From positions 660,304 through 724,303 of the forward strand of contig NW_006763302.1 in assembly GCF_000218685.1 (NCBI RefSeq): 64,000 nt of DNA, given 5' to 3'. The notes under the pieces were generated by a model. The model was not told the origin of the DNA. It saw only the letters and a list, made by a program, of their open reading frames with translations, and did not search any database. Source of the DNA: Serpula lacrymans var. lacrymans S7.9. Taxonomy: Eukaryota > Basidiomycota > Agaricomycetes > Boletales > Serpulaceae. Position numbers and translations under genes: made by a program. Every line of letters begins with the position of its first letter. Within the stretch, counting starts at the first letter, position 1. This document shows positions 54,932 through 64,000 of this stretch, piece after piece.

Positions 54932-55003
54932 GACCAGACCAGGGATTGAACCTGGAACCTTCTGGATACATGCCAGCTGCACTACCAGTTGAGCTATATG
55001 GCC
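54932..55003 (-). pseudogene. tRNA-like sequence 2 (72 nt)
   Basis: Minus strand, same orientation and length as the first, 188 bp away. The T arm CCAGG-TTCAATC-CCTGG is perfect. The D-loop AACTGGTA is normal. The anticodon loop CATGTAT has A instead of the invariant U33, and the acceptor pairs at 5 of 7 positions. Probably non-functional. It stops a few bases before the truncated gypsy element 3. Confidence 0.55.
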
Positions 55004-55011
55004 AAGATTAT

Positions 55012-57389
55012 ACAGGCCACATATAGTTTCTGGAGATCAACTCCATTGTTTGTTGCCACCGAGGGTGCCCAGCCACTGGAGTGTCATGATGTCTATCTAT
55101 TGCCTTGATCCTTGCGGACTCAGGCACATAGATTTTGTCTTTAAAATGGAAGAGCCCGTTTTCCCATAAATAGTTTTCATTGCCATTAAGGCGCGCCTTC
55201 TCTTCTGAGGAGATCTCTTTCTTGAAGACTTCCAGAAGATCGGAATCCTGCTCGATTCTAACATTGGCAACCCTTGATTGGTCTATCAAGGTAACACCTT
55301 TGTTGTCATCTTCGATGCCGTTGGCATGATCCTCTCTTCTGGACAAAGTGTCCGCTTTCCCCATAGAACTTCCAGGCTTATGAATTAATTTATAAATAAA
55401 CCTAGACAAGTACACCGCATAGCAGGCCTGTCTTTGGTTCAAGTCTCAGGCCGTCATAAAATACTCCAGATTCTTATGATCGGTCCAAATTTCAAATTGG
55501 TGTCTTGCACCTTCTAAGTAGTGCCGCCAGTGCTCTAAGGCTCTAATGATGGCTAGCATTTCTTTGTCGTAAATTTGATAGTTACACTCTGTAGGCAACA
55601 AACTATGTGATAAATAAGCACAAGGCCTCCAAAGATCATCAGGACATTTAATTGATAGAACAGCCCCAGTAGCAAAATCAGAAGAGTCGGTTTCTAGCCG
55701 GAACTCTTTGTCTAATTCTGGAAATGCTAATATGGGCGCTGTGGTAAATGCCTGTTTAAGCTTATCAAAAGCTTCTTGTTCTTTGGCGCCCCAGTGCCAA
55801 ACAATATCCTTTTTAGTGAGATTGTTCAACGGTCTCGTGATTTTTGCGAAGTTTTTGATAAACCTTCGGTAGAAATTTCCTAAGCCAAGGAAGGCCCTAA
55901 CTCCTTTTACGCGAGTAGGTTCTGGCCAGTTCAATATGGCTTGAACTTTCTCAGGATCCATCCTGATTCCGTTCTGGCCTATGATCATACCGAGGAAGTC
56001 TACTTCCTTCACTTTAAAATTCCATTTTTTGGGTTTGACGAATATGTCCCGTTCCTGTAAGCGTCGAAGGACCTCTTGCACGATCCTGTCATGCTCAGCC
56101 TCATCATCCGACTTCGTAAATATTGACAAATCATCAATGTAAATGACAACACAGTTTTCCATATCCGCAAAAATCTTGTTCATCATGCTCTGGAAGGTTG
56201 CCGGTGAGTTGGTCAACCCAAAAAAACATAACGAGGGGTTCAAAGGATCCTCGGTGGCATGTGAATGCGGCCTTCCAAGCATCTGCTTCTTTGATTTGTA
56301 CATTGTTGTACCCCCATCTGAGATCCATCTTTGTAAAGATTTTGATGCCCACCAATTTGTCTACTAGCTGACTGATTAAACGCAGCGGATACGCCTTTTA
56401 CACGTGTGCTCATTCACGTAACAATAGTCCATAATCATACACTTCTTACCATCCTTTTTAGGAATGAAGAACACTGGGGATGTTATAGGGCTTTTGGAAG
56501 GTCTGATGTAACCCTTCCTAAGCTGTTCATCTATGAAACTTGAGACCTCATCTCTTTCTGGAGCAGAGAGGGGAATCATGTGTCCTTTTCTCGGTTTGAA
56601 AGTGTCCTTCAAATCTATTGCATGGTCCCAAGGCTTAGCCTCTGGGAAGCACTCTGATTTATGTTTTGAAAAGACTTTCCAGAAGTCATGGTACTCGGGA
56701 GGTACCAGCCTCTTAATCTTTTCCTCGGGTTTTACCTTGTCATCGTCATCGTTGATCTTTTCAAAAGATCTGAGCTCATAAACGTGACCAGTGTTTATCT
56801 TTTCAAGACGCTCATTGTGATGGACGTGATTTGGCTTACCCAAGTTCACACATTCCTGAGGGCAACGTGACAATGTGACAACCCCTGTCTGCCAGTTGAT
56901 CTCAGGATTGTGTTTAAATAGCCAGGTCCAGCCCAATATTAAAATAACCTTCCCTAGTTGGGTAGCTTTGGCGGTGACTCATTCTCTGTGTCCTTGGTAT
57001 TCGACAACAAAAGAACATTTGTGCGTGATGCAGCCACCTGCGTTAAGCGTACCGTCAACGTTATAGACGGGAATAGATACATCTAATTTTACAAGGGGGA
57101 GTCCAATTTGCTCCGCCCAGACCTGATCTATGAAGATTTTGTTAGCGCCTGAATCAAGCAGCGCACTGGTTGGGTGTACTATGCCCCGGGCAAGGTTTTC
57201 CACACCAACATCTAGACAGATCTCCTTTTGGAATAAATATGTGCGCATCAACGCACACCTTGGGATTTCAGGAAAGGGTGGCTCTTACAAAGAGGAAGTA
57301 TCGAAAGAAACATGTTTTTCTATTTTATTTTTACCAGAATCAAGCACCCTATTGTTTGTCTCGCTGGGGCCATGCTCCAAGGGAGACGC
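55012..57389 (-). pseudogene. pol: pol fragments of element 3 (integrase start to protease)
   Basis: Open pieces at 55008-55442 (RNase H end, integrase zinc-site start), 55446-56303 (RT to RNase H, frame broken near 55446 by a stop in place of Arg), 56376-56936 (RT start, linker) and 56979-57251 (protease with LLDSGAN). A single substitution or indel separates each piece, so decay is moderate. The E insertion falls in the gag-pol linker region. Confidence 0.85.
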
Positions 57390-59219
57390 TGTCATGCACC
57401 AAAGTTGATTGGTAGCATGGACAGGTGTCAATAACAAAGTGAATATTCAAAAAGACTCGCCTTTGCGCCACACAGGCACAGTGCCACGTGGAATAGTAAT
57501 TAATATTGCCTTTTTTGAACTTGTGGCTAATCAGCACCACCTCTATTAGGCAATCCAGTCACGCTCACCTTTGCTTTCCATTCGGTACTTTCCGCATTTC
57601 GGCATTTCGGCAAATTTTCGCATCGCCACTGGCTACACATTGCATTGCGCCCTCGTTTTTGTCGTTTCCTTCACTTCCCTTCCTTTGCCTAGCCCTACCA
57701 TGGGTCCCTTACTCTCGTTTTTATTCTCACCCGACGGTCGTTTCTGGATCCCCATTTTAGTTCACCTCCTGGTCACCTCCACCCTCCTCCTCCTCATCTT
57801 CTTTGCTCCCCCACCATTTCTGATGTCACCACTTCCTATCCGCTTCCGTCGCCGATCCGTCGACTACCACGTGCCACTGCTGATATCAGCAAAGCCCCGG
57901 TGGCCAGTTCAAATAGGGCAACAGGTCCATCTTTATGACGTCGATCTACCATCATATACTATCAAAACATTGGTCGCTCGTCTTGCCTGGTTGGAGCGTG
58001 GGTGGGTAGTTTTTGAGCTGGAGAAGGTTCATCCCCTTGTGTCGCCCATGTTCATCGCTGTCCCATTCACTTGGGTACACTTATCTTTTGTCCATTGTCT
58101 TCGCTACAGCTACACCTACCACATGCTGCCTGGGACTCACTTGTTCCAAATTGGAACTACTCCTCTCCCTCCCTCGTTTGACCAGGTGGTCCAACACAAC
58201 CAGTCCATTGGTAAGGCCATGGAACCGTCGGATTTGGACTAGGTGGTGGACTGGTGGCTCCAGTTTCTTTTTTTTTCAGCAGAACATTCATTTACAGTGC
58301 GATTATTTTTGATTTTTGAATCATTTTTATGGACACATATTTTTTTAGAATGTCTGACTGACAATAAAGGAACTGTGTTGATACTGATAGTGTTTTGCCT
58401 TGCCCTTTTTTTACTGCATCTTCCCATGACATCATGATTTTCCTGCTCTCTTTTTGCTATTGGACTTTACTTTATGGCTGTACAAACCTGTGACATTACT
58501 CACAGCATTTATTGTTCTATCCCTTTCTTTTCCTTTTTTTGACAATCTTATCCTGTACTACCTACGCAGGATTTGTCAGCGTACATTCCTTCTTCCATGT
58601 TCTTTCTCATTCTTTTTGCATAGCTATACTGTGCATAGCCTATTTTTCTTTCACTATATAAACCCCTGTATTTTACCTTGTAAAAAAAACAAGAATTCGA
58701 TTCCAGACTTCTTCTCTAATCTTAAGTCCACTTCTTACTGCTACTTGTGATCCAGTGTGGTCACAACACTTCCCACTGCTACCACTGTTAATTTGCTGTC
58801 ATTGTCACTTCCCCACTTTTGAAAGTCATTGTTATCCCTTTCAATTAGAAGTCCTTCTGAGCACTACAGTTTTGTGGCGTCAGGGAGCGAGCCTGCTATC
58901 ACTGGGAACCCTCATCACCTTGTCATCCTCGTCGTTCTCAAACCTACCTTGTGCTACAATTAGCAAGGCAGTGCTCATCTATACTCGTCACTAAGCCCCT
59001 ATCTTCTATAAATTCAACTATCCCTCCTCCTCAAAACCCACACCCATACATCTCTGGGTTTTACTTTGAAGGATCTTCATACATACCACCCCACGAACAA
59101 CCAGAGCACCCACTGTTCTAGGAGGCAAAGCCCATAAACAAGTTCCGTGGAATCTGGGAGGATTGTGTGTTAGTTTGTTTTTGTGTGTGGTTTTCTAACA
59201 ACAGTTCTCATCATCGACA
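57390..59219 (+). mobile_element. Element E, copy D (1830 bp)
   Basis: TGTCATGCACC...CATCATCGACA with ACGC on both sides (57386-57389 and 59220-59223). It interrupts gypsy element 3. Removing it with one ACGC rejoins GAGACGCTGGTGCAGC of the host element exactly as found in element 1 (inverted). Content is as in copy A. Confidence 0.9.
57700..58242 (+). CDS. Element E protein, 180 aa, unknown function (copy D)
   Basis: An intact 543-nt frame with start, length and DLD end identical to copy A, and about ten residue differences spread over the protein. The hydrophobic segment near residues 16-42 and the C-terminal half (VHLSFVHCLRYSYTYH, LFQIGTTPLPPSFDQVV) are kept. CACC/TACC-ATGGG surrounds the start. 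With copy A it makes two uninterrupted copies out of three full-length frames. Confidence 0.5.
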   Translation: MGPLLSFLFSPDGRFWIPILVHLLVTSTLLLLIFFAPPPFLMSPLPIRFRRRSVDYHVPLLISAKPRWPVQIGQQVHLYDVDLPSYTIKTLVARLAWLERGWVVFELEKVHPLVSPMFIAVPFTWVHLSFVHCLRYSYTYHMLPGTHLFQIGTTPLPPSFDQVVQHNQSIGKAMEPSDLD

Positions 59220-60489
59220 ACGCTGGTGCAGCGGTAGTATCATAAATATTACAGTTACAATGCTTCATACAAGTACATATTTCTGATAACAATTCTTGAA
59301 ATCTATTTACAAATTGGGGAGCCATCCCTGTCTTTCCTTTATTGCTCGTGCAACCCCCCGGAGCAGGGGCCACCTTGTTGTGGTTTACTTCATTGTTCAT
59401 AGGAGCGAAGGCACCCAAGTGACCTAAGCTCCGAACTTTTTCCCTGAGCTTTCATTTTATTGACCTGTTGGTCATAGAAGAAAGCTCGGATTTCGTCGTA
59501 CGAACGATCGGCCAAAGAATGAAGCCGATTGTCCGGTTTCTTGGTTTCTAATTGGCGCGCCTGGCGCCCTTGGTTATTTTTTGTTGGGCGGCCTGCGCCC
59601 CGTTTCTGCAATCTCGGGACATGTGTCCCTCTTGGCCACAGTTGTAACAGTTGCCCTTGAATCTGCGCATCTGTCCGCCTTGGACCACACCGATATCCAT
59701 AGGAGCACCCTGTCCTGGCTGCAGCCCAAACGGCTTGAACCCGTGAGAGTGATTATGATGGTTTGATGACCCAGGGCGCCTCTGGGATGTGTTGTTTTTG
59801 GTGGTGGACCCACCACCTTGGTGCATGGCGTAGAGCTCCATGGCTCTACCTACTCGTTATACTTCCTCAGCCGCCAGGGCCAGGTTTTCATTTCTTGTAT
59901 CCTGCAAGTAGATCTGTTCTGCAATGTGGGGGTTCACATTGCGCTCCAGCAGTTCTACTGCATGTTCATTGCCAAGCCCTCCTTGGATGGAGAGGGCCAG
60001 GAACCGGGTAACATAGTCATCCGTCCTCATGTTTCCTTGTTTGAAGGAACGGATTTGCTGACGCGCCCAGTCACGCTCAGCTTGCGGTTTGAAGTATTTT
60101 TCAATCTCTTTCTTGAGATCGTCCCAGGTGGGCCACACTCCCGTGGTGTAGCACTCCTGCAATCTAACTTGGGTGTACTGACCCACCACAGGTCCCTTTA
60201 GTCGAGATAGCACCACAGTGGCTACCTCAAAATTGTCGGCAAATGCGTCCCAATTTGCCTTAACCCATATTTGGAGTTTGATCCACCACTCGGCAAATCA
60301 CGCTCTGTCTCCCTCGAAGGCGCCAGGGTCAGCGACGACTTCAACTTTCTTGTTGAATTTCTTCTTGACCGAGGGGGTTGCTGCAGGGGGATTTGCCTGC
60401 AGCTCGGCGAGTTGAGTGGTCAATGTCAAGATCTGTGCACGCATGCTGTGCAACAGAGCATTGACATCCATTTGAGGTTGCGACGACAT
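59220..60489 (-). pseudogene. gag: gag of element 3
   Basis: Starts MSSQPQMDVNALLHSMR at 60489. A TGA after FEGDRA (CGA in element 1) stops the frame after 63 codons. Behind it the capsid-like part (VLSRLKGPVVGQYTQVRLQ, TWDDLKKEIEKYFKPQ) and the zinc knuckle CYNCGQEGHMSRDC remain open in long pieces. The C-terminal part runs toward pol (MAPQFVNRFQELLSEI), showing that gag and pol were one frame originally. Confidence 0.85.
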
Positions 60490-61006
60490 GTCGACTTGTT
60501 CTCTTGTAAAGTAAAAAAAAAGGTAACTGGGGGTCCCCGCTTGCTATCTGCGGATCAACCTCTTCCCAGCTGAGTATCAGATCTCAATCTCCAACTACCC
60601 ACACTATAGTATTTGAAAGGTATATAAAAGGTATTTGTAATAAACCCTGGTCCAAACGGTTGTCAGGGGGTGGTCTGCTTGTTAGGCTGTCAACCCTTCT
60701 CCAGACTGGCGGAGGCAAGTGCCCGGCCCGGTCAGAGGTATTCGAAGAAGAAGTTTTGTATTCTAAAATCTAATCAACAGAGGTTCCACACCAACTGCTG
60801 AGCTATGGTACTCCCCTTAATGCTGGGGGCCGCGTATCAAAGGTTTTGGTTCTTCTCCAAAAGCACTACAAGGCCGTCGCTAGGAGTGCACCTATCTGCT
60901 ATACGGGATATTCCCAACCAATAACCAAATGTCCTTCACCCTGGAGTCTGGGTGCTCAGTGGGACTTTTTGCACAATGTGCAAGAGAGTAGAAGAGCAAG
61001 TCCTAA

Positions 61007-61423
61007 TGTAACAACCAAGAGTTAGTTACTCTGGCGCACACAAGAACACACTATAAGGGTAGTAAATGGGGAGTGGTTACCCCTTAGGCTGCAGAGAGTT
61101 TGTTGGTTAACAACAGGAGGACTCGCTGAGGAGTCTCCTTGATCTATTGGGGTATTTATACTAATACAGAGTGTTTGTACCTATGTACTGTACAGTTGAT
61201 AAAAGCAGCGGCTGATGATGTCAGAGGGTGCAGCCCGTGTGACCAGCTCCACTGCGTGAGAGAGTTTTGTGTCTAAAAGAAGAATAAAGGCAGCGCTGCG
61301 CGAGAAGGTGGAGTTAGAATGAAAAGGAAAGTGCTGCATGGCACGGAGTGTGAACTATAGTAAAAAGGTTAAAGCGGAGAATGAAAATTAAAGGAAAGGT
61401 CCGAAAATTGTGTTATTGTAACA
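61007..61423 (-). repeat. 5' LTR of element 3 (417 bp)
   Basis: TGTAACAACC...TTGTGTTATTGTAACA. It has about 13 substitutions and two 1-base indels against the LTR of element 4, all in the outer three quarters. The last about 100 bases next to the leader are identical. Confidence 0.9.
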
Positions 61424-61487
61424 CATACCATCAAATAGCTTGAGAATTGTACTTAGCTTTGGTGGAGTCATAAATAGTACATACTCT

Positions 61488-62384
61488 CAGTCTCCTACCC
61501 ACCCTCTATTTCAAGAGAGGAGGGATCTATCCTAGTGCTTTGATGTTGAGATGATATACAAAAATAAAATAAAAATAAAACACATCACATGACTTGAAAA
61601 TTTGAACATCCCTTGCTCTCTCTTCATAATGGCTGGAACATAACATCAGTAAGCAATGGTTTGCCACAGTGATGGTGACAGGGATGATAACAGCGGACTC
61701 CCAATAAAATACCTTTTCTTAAGTAATACAGATCAATATTCTAATATAATGCTTATTCTATTTCAGGCAACTAGGTTGAGCGGCTCAATGAACGATCTTG
61801 ATTGAGGAGTTCTGTGTTCGGGACATGGCGTCCAAATTTCAAGACCTCGCACCAAGGTTATGGTCTCAAGTTGGTGACTTGCTCAGTTCAAATCCAAGAT
61901 GTAGCTCAAGGGGGACTGAGGATGTCACAATGGCTGAAATCAATGTTGAGGAGGAGGAGGAATACTGGGCACAAACGGAGGGGTTAGATTTGGAGGGCAT
62001 TGTGAACAATATAGTAAGCAGTCCTTTGCTACGCAGTCAAAAATTCAAGGAACAATATAGACCTAGTTGGCTCTGTGTGGTCACATCAAATGTCCAACCT
62101 TGAGGCGTATGTGTCCGAATATAGTAGATGATGATATAACCAATCCTTTTTGTATATTCATATTTTATTGGGAGTCCACTGTCATCATCCTTGTCACCGT
62201 CACTGTGGCAAACCATTGCTTACTGATGTTATGTTCCAGCCATTATGGAGAGAGAGCGAGGGATGTTCAAATTTTCAAGTCATGTGATGTGTTTTATTTT
62301 TATTTTATTTTTGTATATCATCTCAACATCAAAGCACTAGGATAGGTCCCTCCTCTCTTGAAATAGAGGGTGGGTAGGAGACTG
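61488..62384. mobile_element. DNA-transposon-like unit with about 225-bp inverted repeats
   Basis: Left arm 61488-61712 (CAGTCTCCTACCCACCCTC...) and right arm 62161-62384 (...GGGTGGGTAGGAGACTG) are inverted copies with few differences. The 450-bp centre holds a 101-codon plus-strand frame. No target duplication could be fixed. It is probably a non-autonomous, internally deleted DNA transposon, or foldback element. Confidence 0.65.
61798..62103 (+). pseudogene. ORF fragment inside the inverted-repeat unit
   Basis: The frame gives MIEEFCVRDMASKFQDLAPRLWSQVGDLL and later EEEEEYWAQTEGLDLEGIVNNIV. A similar pattern (helical stretch with LAPRLW..., acidic linker, then LEGI) occurs, from memory, in a large group of Agaricomycete proteins linked with repeats (DUF6589-like). 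Only a piece is present, and the upstream extension carries a stop. Confidence 0.35.
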
Positions 62385-62563
62385 ACACACTCTTGGCTAT
62401 AAAATTGCCCCATAGGTCATGTGATTTGGTTCACATGCTATAGAGATATGGTTGATTTAAAACAGCAACACCATGGAAAGGGTTTCTTCACTTTTGAATT
62501 GAAAAGGGTATTTGGTTATTATCAGTACTTGGTATAGCCTTCTTTTGCCCTAAACACTGCCTG

Positions 62564-64000
62564 TGTTACGATAACACAATTTTCGGACCTTTTCTTTAGT
62601 TTTCATTCTCCGCTTTAACCTTTTACTATAGTTCACACTCCGTGCAATGCGGCACTTTCCTTTTCGTTCTAACTCCACCTTCTCGTGCAGTGCTGCCTTT
62701 ATTCTTCTTTTAGACACAAACTCTCTCACGCAGTGGAGCTGGTCACACGGGCTGCACCCTCTGACATCATCAACCACTGCTTTTATCAACTGTACAGTAC
62801 ATAGGTACAAACACTCTGTATTAGTATAAATACCCCAATAGATCAAGGAGACTCCTCAGTGAGTCCTCCTGTTGTATACCAACAAACTCTCTGCAGCCTA
62901 AGGGGTAACCACTCCCCATTTACTACCCTTATAGTGTGTTCTTGTGTGCGCCAGAGTAACTAACTCTTGGTTGTTACATTAGGACTTGCTCTTCTACTCT
63001 CTTGCACATTGTGCAAAAAGTCCCACTGAGCACCCAGACTCCAGGGTGAAGGACATTTGGTTATTGGTTGGGAATATCCCGTATAGCAGATAGGTGCACT
63101 CCTAGCGACGGCCTTGTAGTGCTTTTGGAGAAGAACCAAAACCTTTGATACGCGGCCCCCAGCATTAAGGGGAGTACCATAGCTCAGCAGTTGGTGTGGA
63201 ACCTCTGTTGATTAGATTTTAGAATACAAAACTTCTTCTTCGAATACCTCTGACCGGGCCGGGCACTTGCCTCCGCCAGTCTGGAGAAGGGTTGACAGCC
63301 TAACAAGCAGACCACCCCCTGACAACCGTTTGGACCAGGGTTTATTACAAATACCTTTTATATACCTTTCAAATACTATAGTGTGGGTAGTTGGAGATTG
63401 AGATCTGATACTCAGCTGGGAAGAGGTTGATCCGCAGATAGCAAGCGGGGACCCCCAGTTACCTTTTTTTTTACTTTACAAGAGAACAAGTCGACATGTC
63501 GTCGCAACCTCAAATGGATGTCAATGCTCTGTTGCACAGCATGCGTGCACAGATCTTGACATTGACCACTCAACTCGCCGAGCTGCAGGCAAATCCCCCT
63601 GCAGCAACCCCCTCGGTCAAGAAGAAATTCAACAAGAAAGTTGAAGTCGTCGCTGACCCTGGCGCCTTCGAGGGAGACAGAGCGTGATTTGCCGAGTGGT
63701 GGATCAAACTCCAAATATGGGTTAAGGCAAATTGGGACGCATTTGCCGACAATTTTGAGGTAGCCACTGTGGTGCTATCTCGACTAAAGGGACCTGTGGT
63801 GGGTCAGTACACCCAAGTTAGATTGCAGGAGTGCTACACCACGGGAGTGTGGCCCACCTGGGACGATCTCAAGAAAGAGATTGAAAAATACTTCAAACCG
63901 CAAGCTGAGCGTGACTGGGCGCGTCAGCAAATCCGTTCCTTCAAACAAGGAAACATGAGGACGGATGACTATGTTACCCGATTCCTGGCCCTCTCCATCC
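62564..64000 (+). mobile_element. Gypsy element 4, 5' part, runs off the window
   Basis: LTR at 62564-62978 (TGTTACGATAACA...TTGTTACA), priming site AGGACTTGCT, leader, then gag from 63496. It is near-identical to element 3 in opposite orientation, including the gag nonsense codon. Whether pol and the 3' LTR follow cannot be seen. Confidence 0.9.
63496..64000 (+). pseudogene. gag: gag of element 4 (partial)
   Basis: Starts MSSQPQMDVNALLHSMR and has the same TGA after FEGDRA (about 63685) as element 3. The frame stays otherwise open to the window end (capsid-like part up to about FRTDDYVTRFLALSI). Only one base difference from element 3 was seen, at 63981. Confidence 0.85.

Larger units (their letters stand above)
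55012..61423 (-). mobile_element. Truncated gypsy element 3 (same family as element 1)
   Basis: A minus-strand copy that keeps its 5' LTR (61007-61423), leader, gag (about 59390-60489) and pol from protease to the integrase zinc region. It is cut off inside integrase at about 55012, without chromodomain or 3' LTR. RT with VIYIDD is at about 56145 and RNase H at 55500-55720. It is interrupted by E copy D at 57390-59219. It has several frameshifts and the gag nonsense codon described below. Confidence 0.9.
59987..64000. repeat. Large inverted repeat (head-to-head gypsy copies)
   Basis: Arm 59987-61423 pairs with 62564-64000, around a 1.1-kb centre that is itself built from inverted repeats. 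From the LTR 3' end outward (about 61106 down to 59987, and 62881 up to 64000) I saw one difference in about 1,120 bases. The outer window limit hides how far the arm goes on. Confidence 0.85.

Noticed and set aside
54672..55003. Functional tRNA genes
   Set aside because: The anticodon arms are defective (8-base loop with mismatched stem; A in place of U33), and the acceptor stems have mismatches.
1..64000. CRISPR arrays, rRNA genes, operons and bacterial-type promoters
   Set aside because: None were found. Intron-bearing genes and chromodomain retrotransposons show a fungal nuclear genome.

Overview
The window looks like a chromosome segment of a filamentous basidiomycete, most likely an Agaricomycete. 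The genes have many short (about 45-70 nt) GT-AG introns. A NACHT-WD40 (NLR-type) gene and F-box/LRR genes of basidiomycete style are present, and the repeats are dominated by chromodomain Ty3/gypsy retrotransposons of the general marY1 type. A 210-base run of N (6761-6970) shows that this is a draft assembly.

Layout. 1-2500 and about 27930-30500 are two copies of one duplicated unit carrying a flavin-dependent monooxygenase gene (449 residues in both after splicing). Between them lies a nest of mobile DNA about 23 kb long (4127-27078). It contains a young full-length gypsy element (5447-11696) inside an LTR of an old minus-strand gypsy element (5226-21776), several solo LTRs of three families, a palindromic MITE-like insertion (24854-25073), and four copies of a repeat called 'element E' here. 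A fifth E copy sits at 57390-59219. Element E is about 1.8 kb, starts TGTC and ends GACA, is flanked by 4-bp duplications centred on CG, and carries a 180-codon open frame of unknown function. It is the best candidate for something undescribed.

30.7-53.4 kb is the gene-bearing part. It holds a DHA1-type MFS transporter, a decayed FCP1 (RNA polymerase II CTD phosphatase) copy, an FHIT/HNT2 hydrolase, an F-box/LRR gene, a conserved unknown gene, a broken F-box gene, a HAUS6-like augmin subunit, a TMEM170-like membrane protein and a 15-blade NACHT-WD40 protein. Several of these become visible only after splicing by hand. 33.2-37.4 kb holds nothing I recognise.

54.6-64 kb is again mobile DNA: two tRNA-like pseudogenes, a truncated minus-strand gypsy element (55012-61423) split by an E copy, a DNA-transposon-like unit with long inverted repeats (61488-62384), and the 5' part of a plus-strand gypsy element (62564-64000). 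The last two gypsy copies stand head to head and are almost identical over 1.1 kb, down to the same nonsense codon in gag.

The monooxygenase pair and the MFS pump could act together in oxidation and export of a small molecule, but the window gives no direct evidence for that. The rest are unrelated housekeeping or recognition genes.
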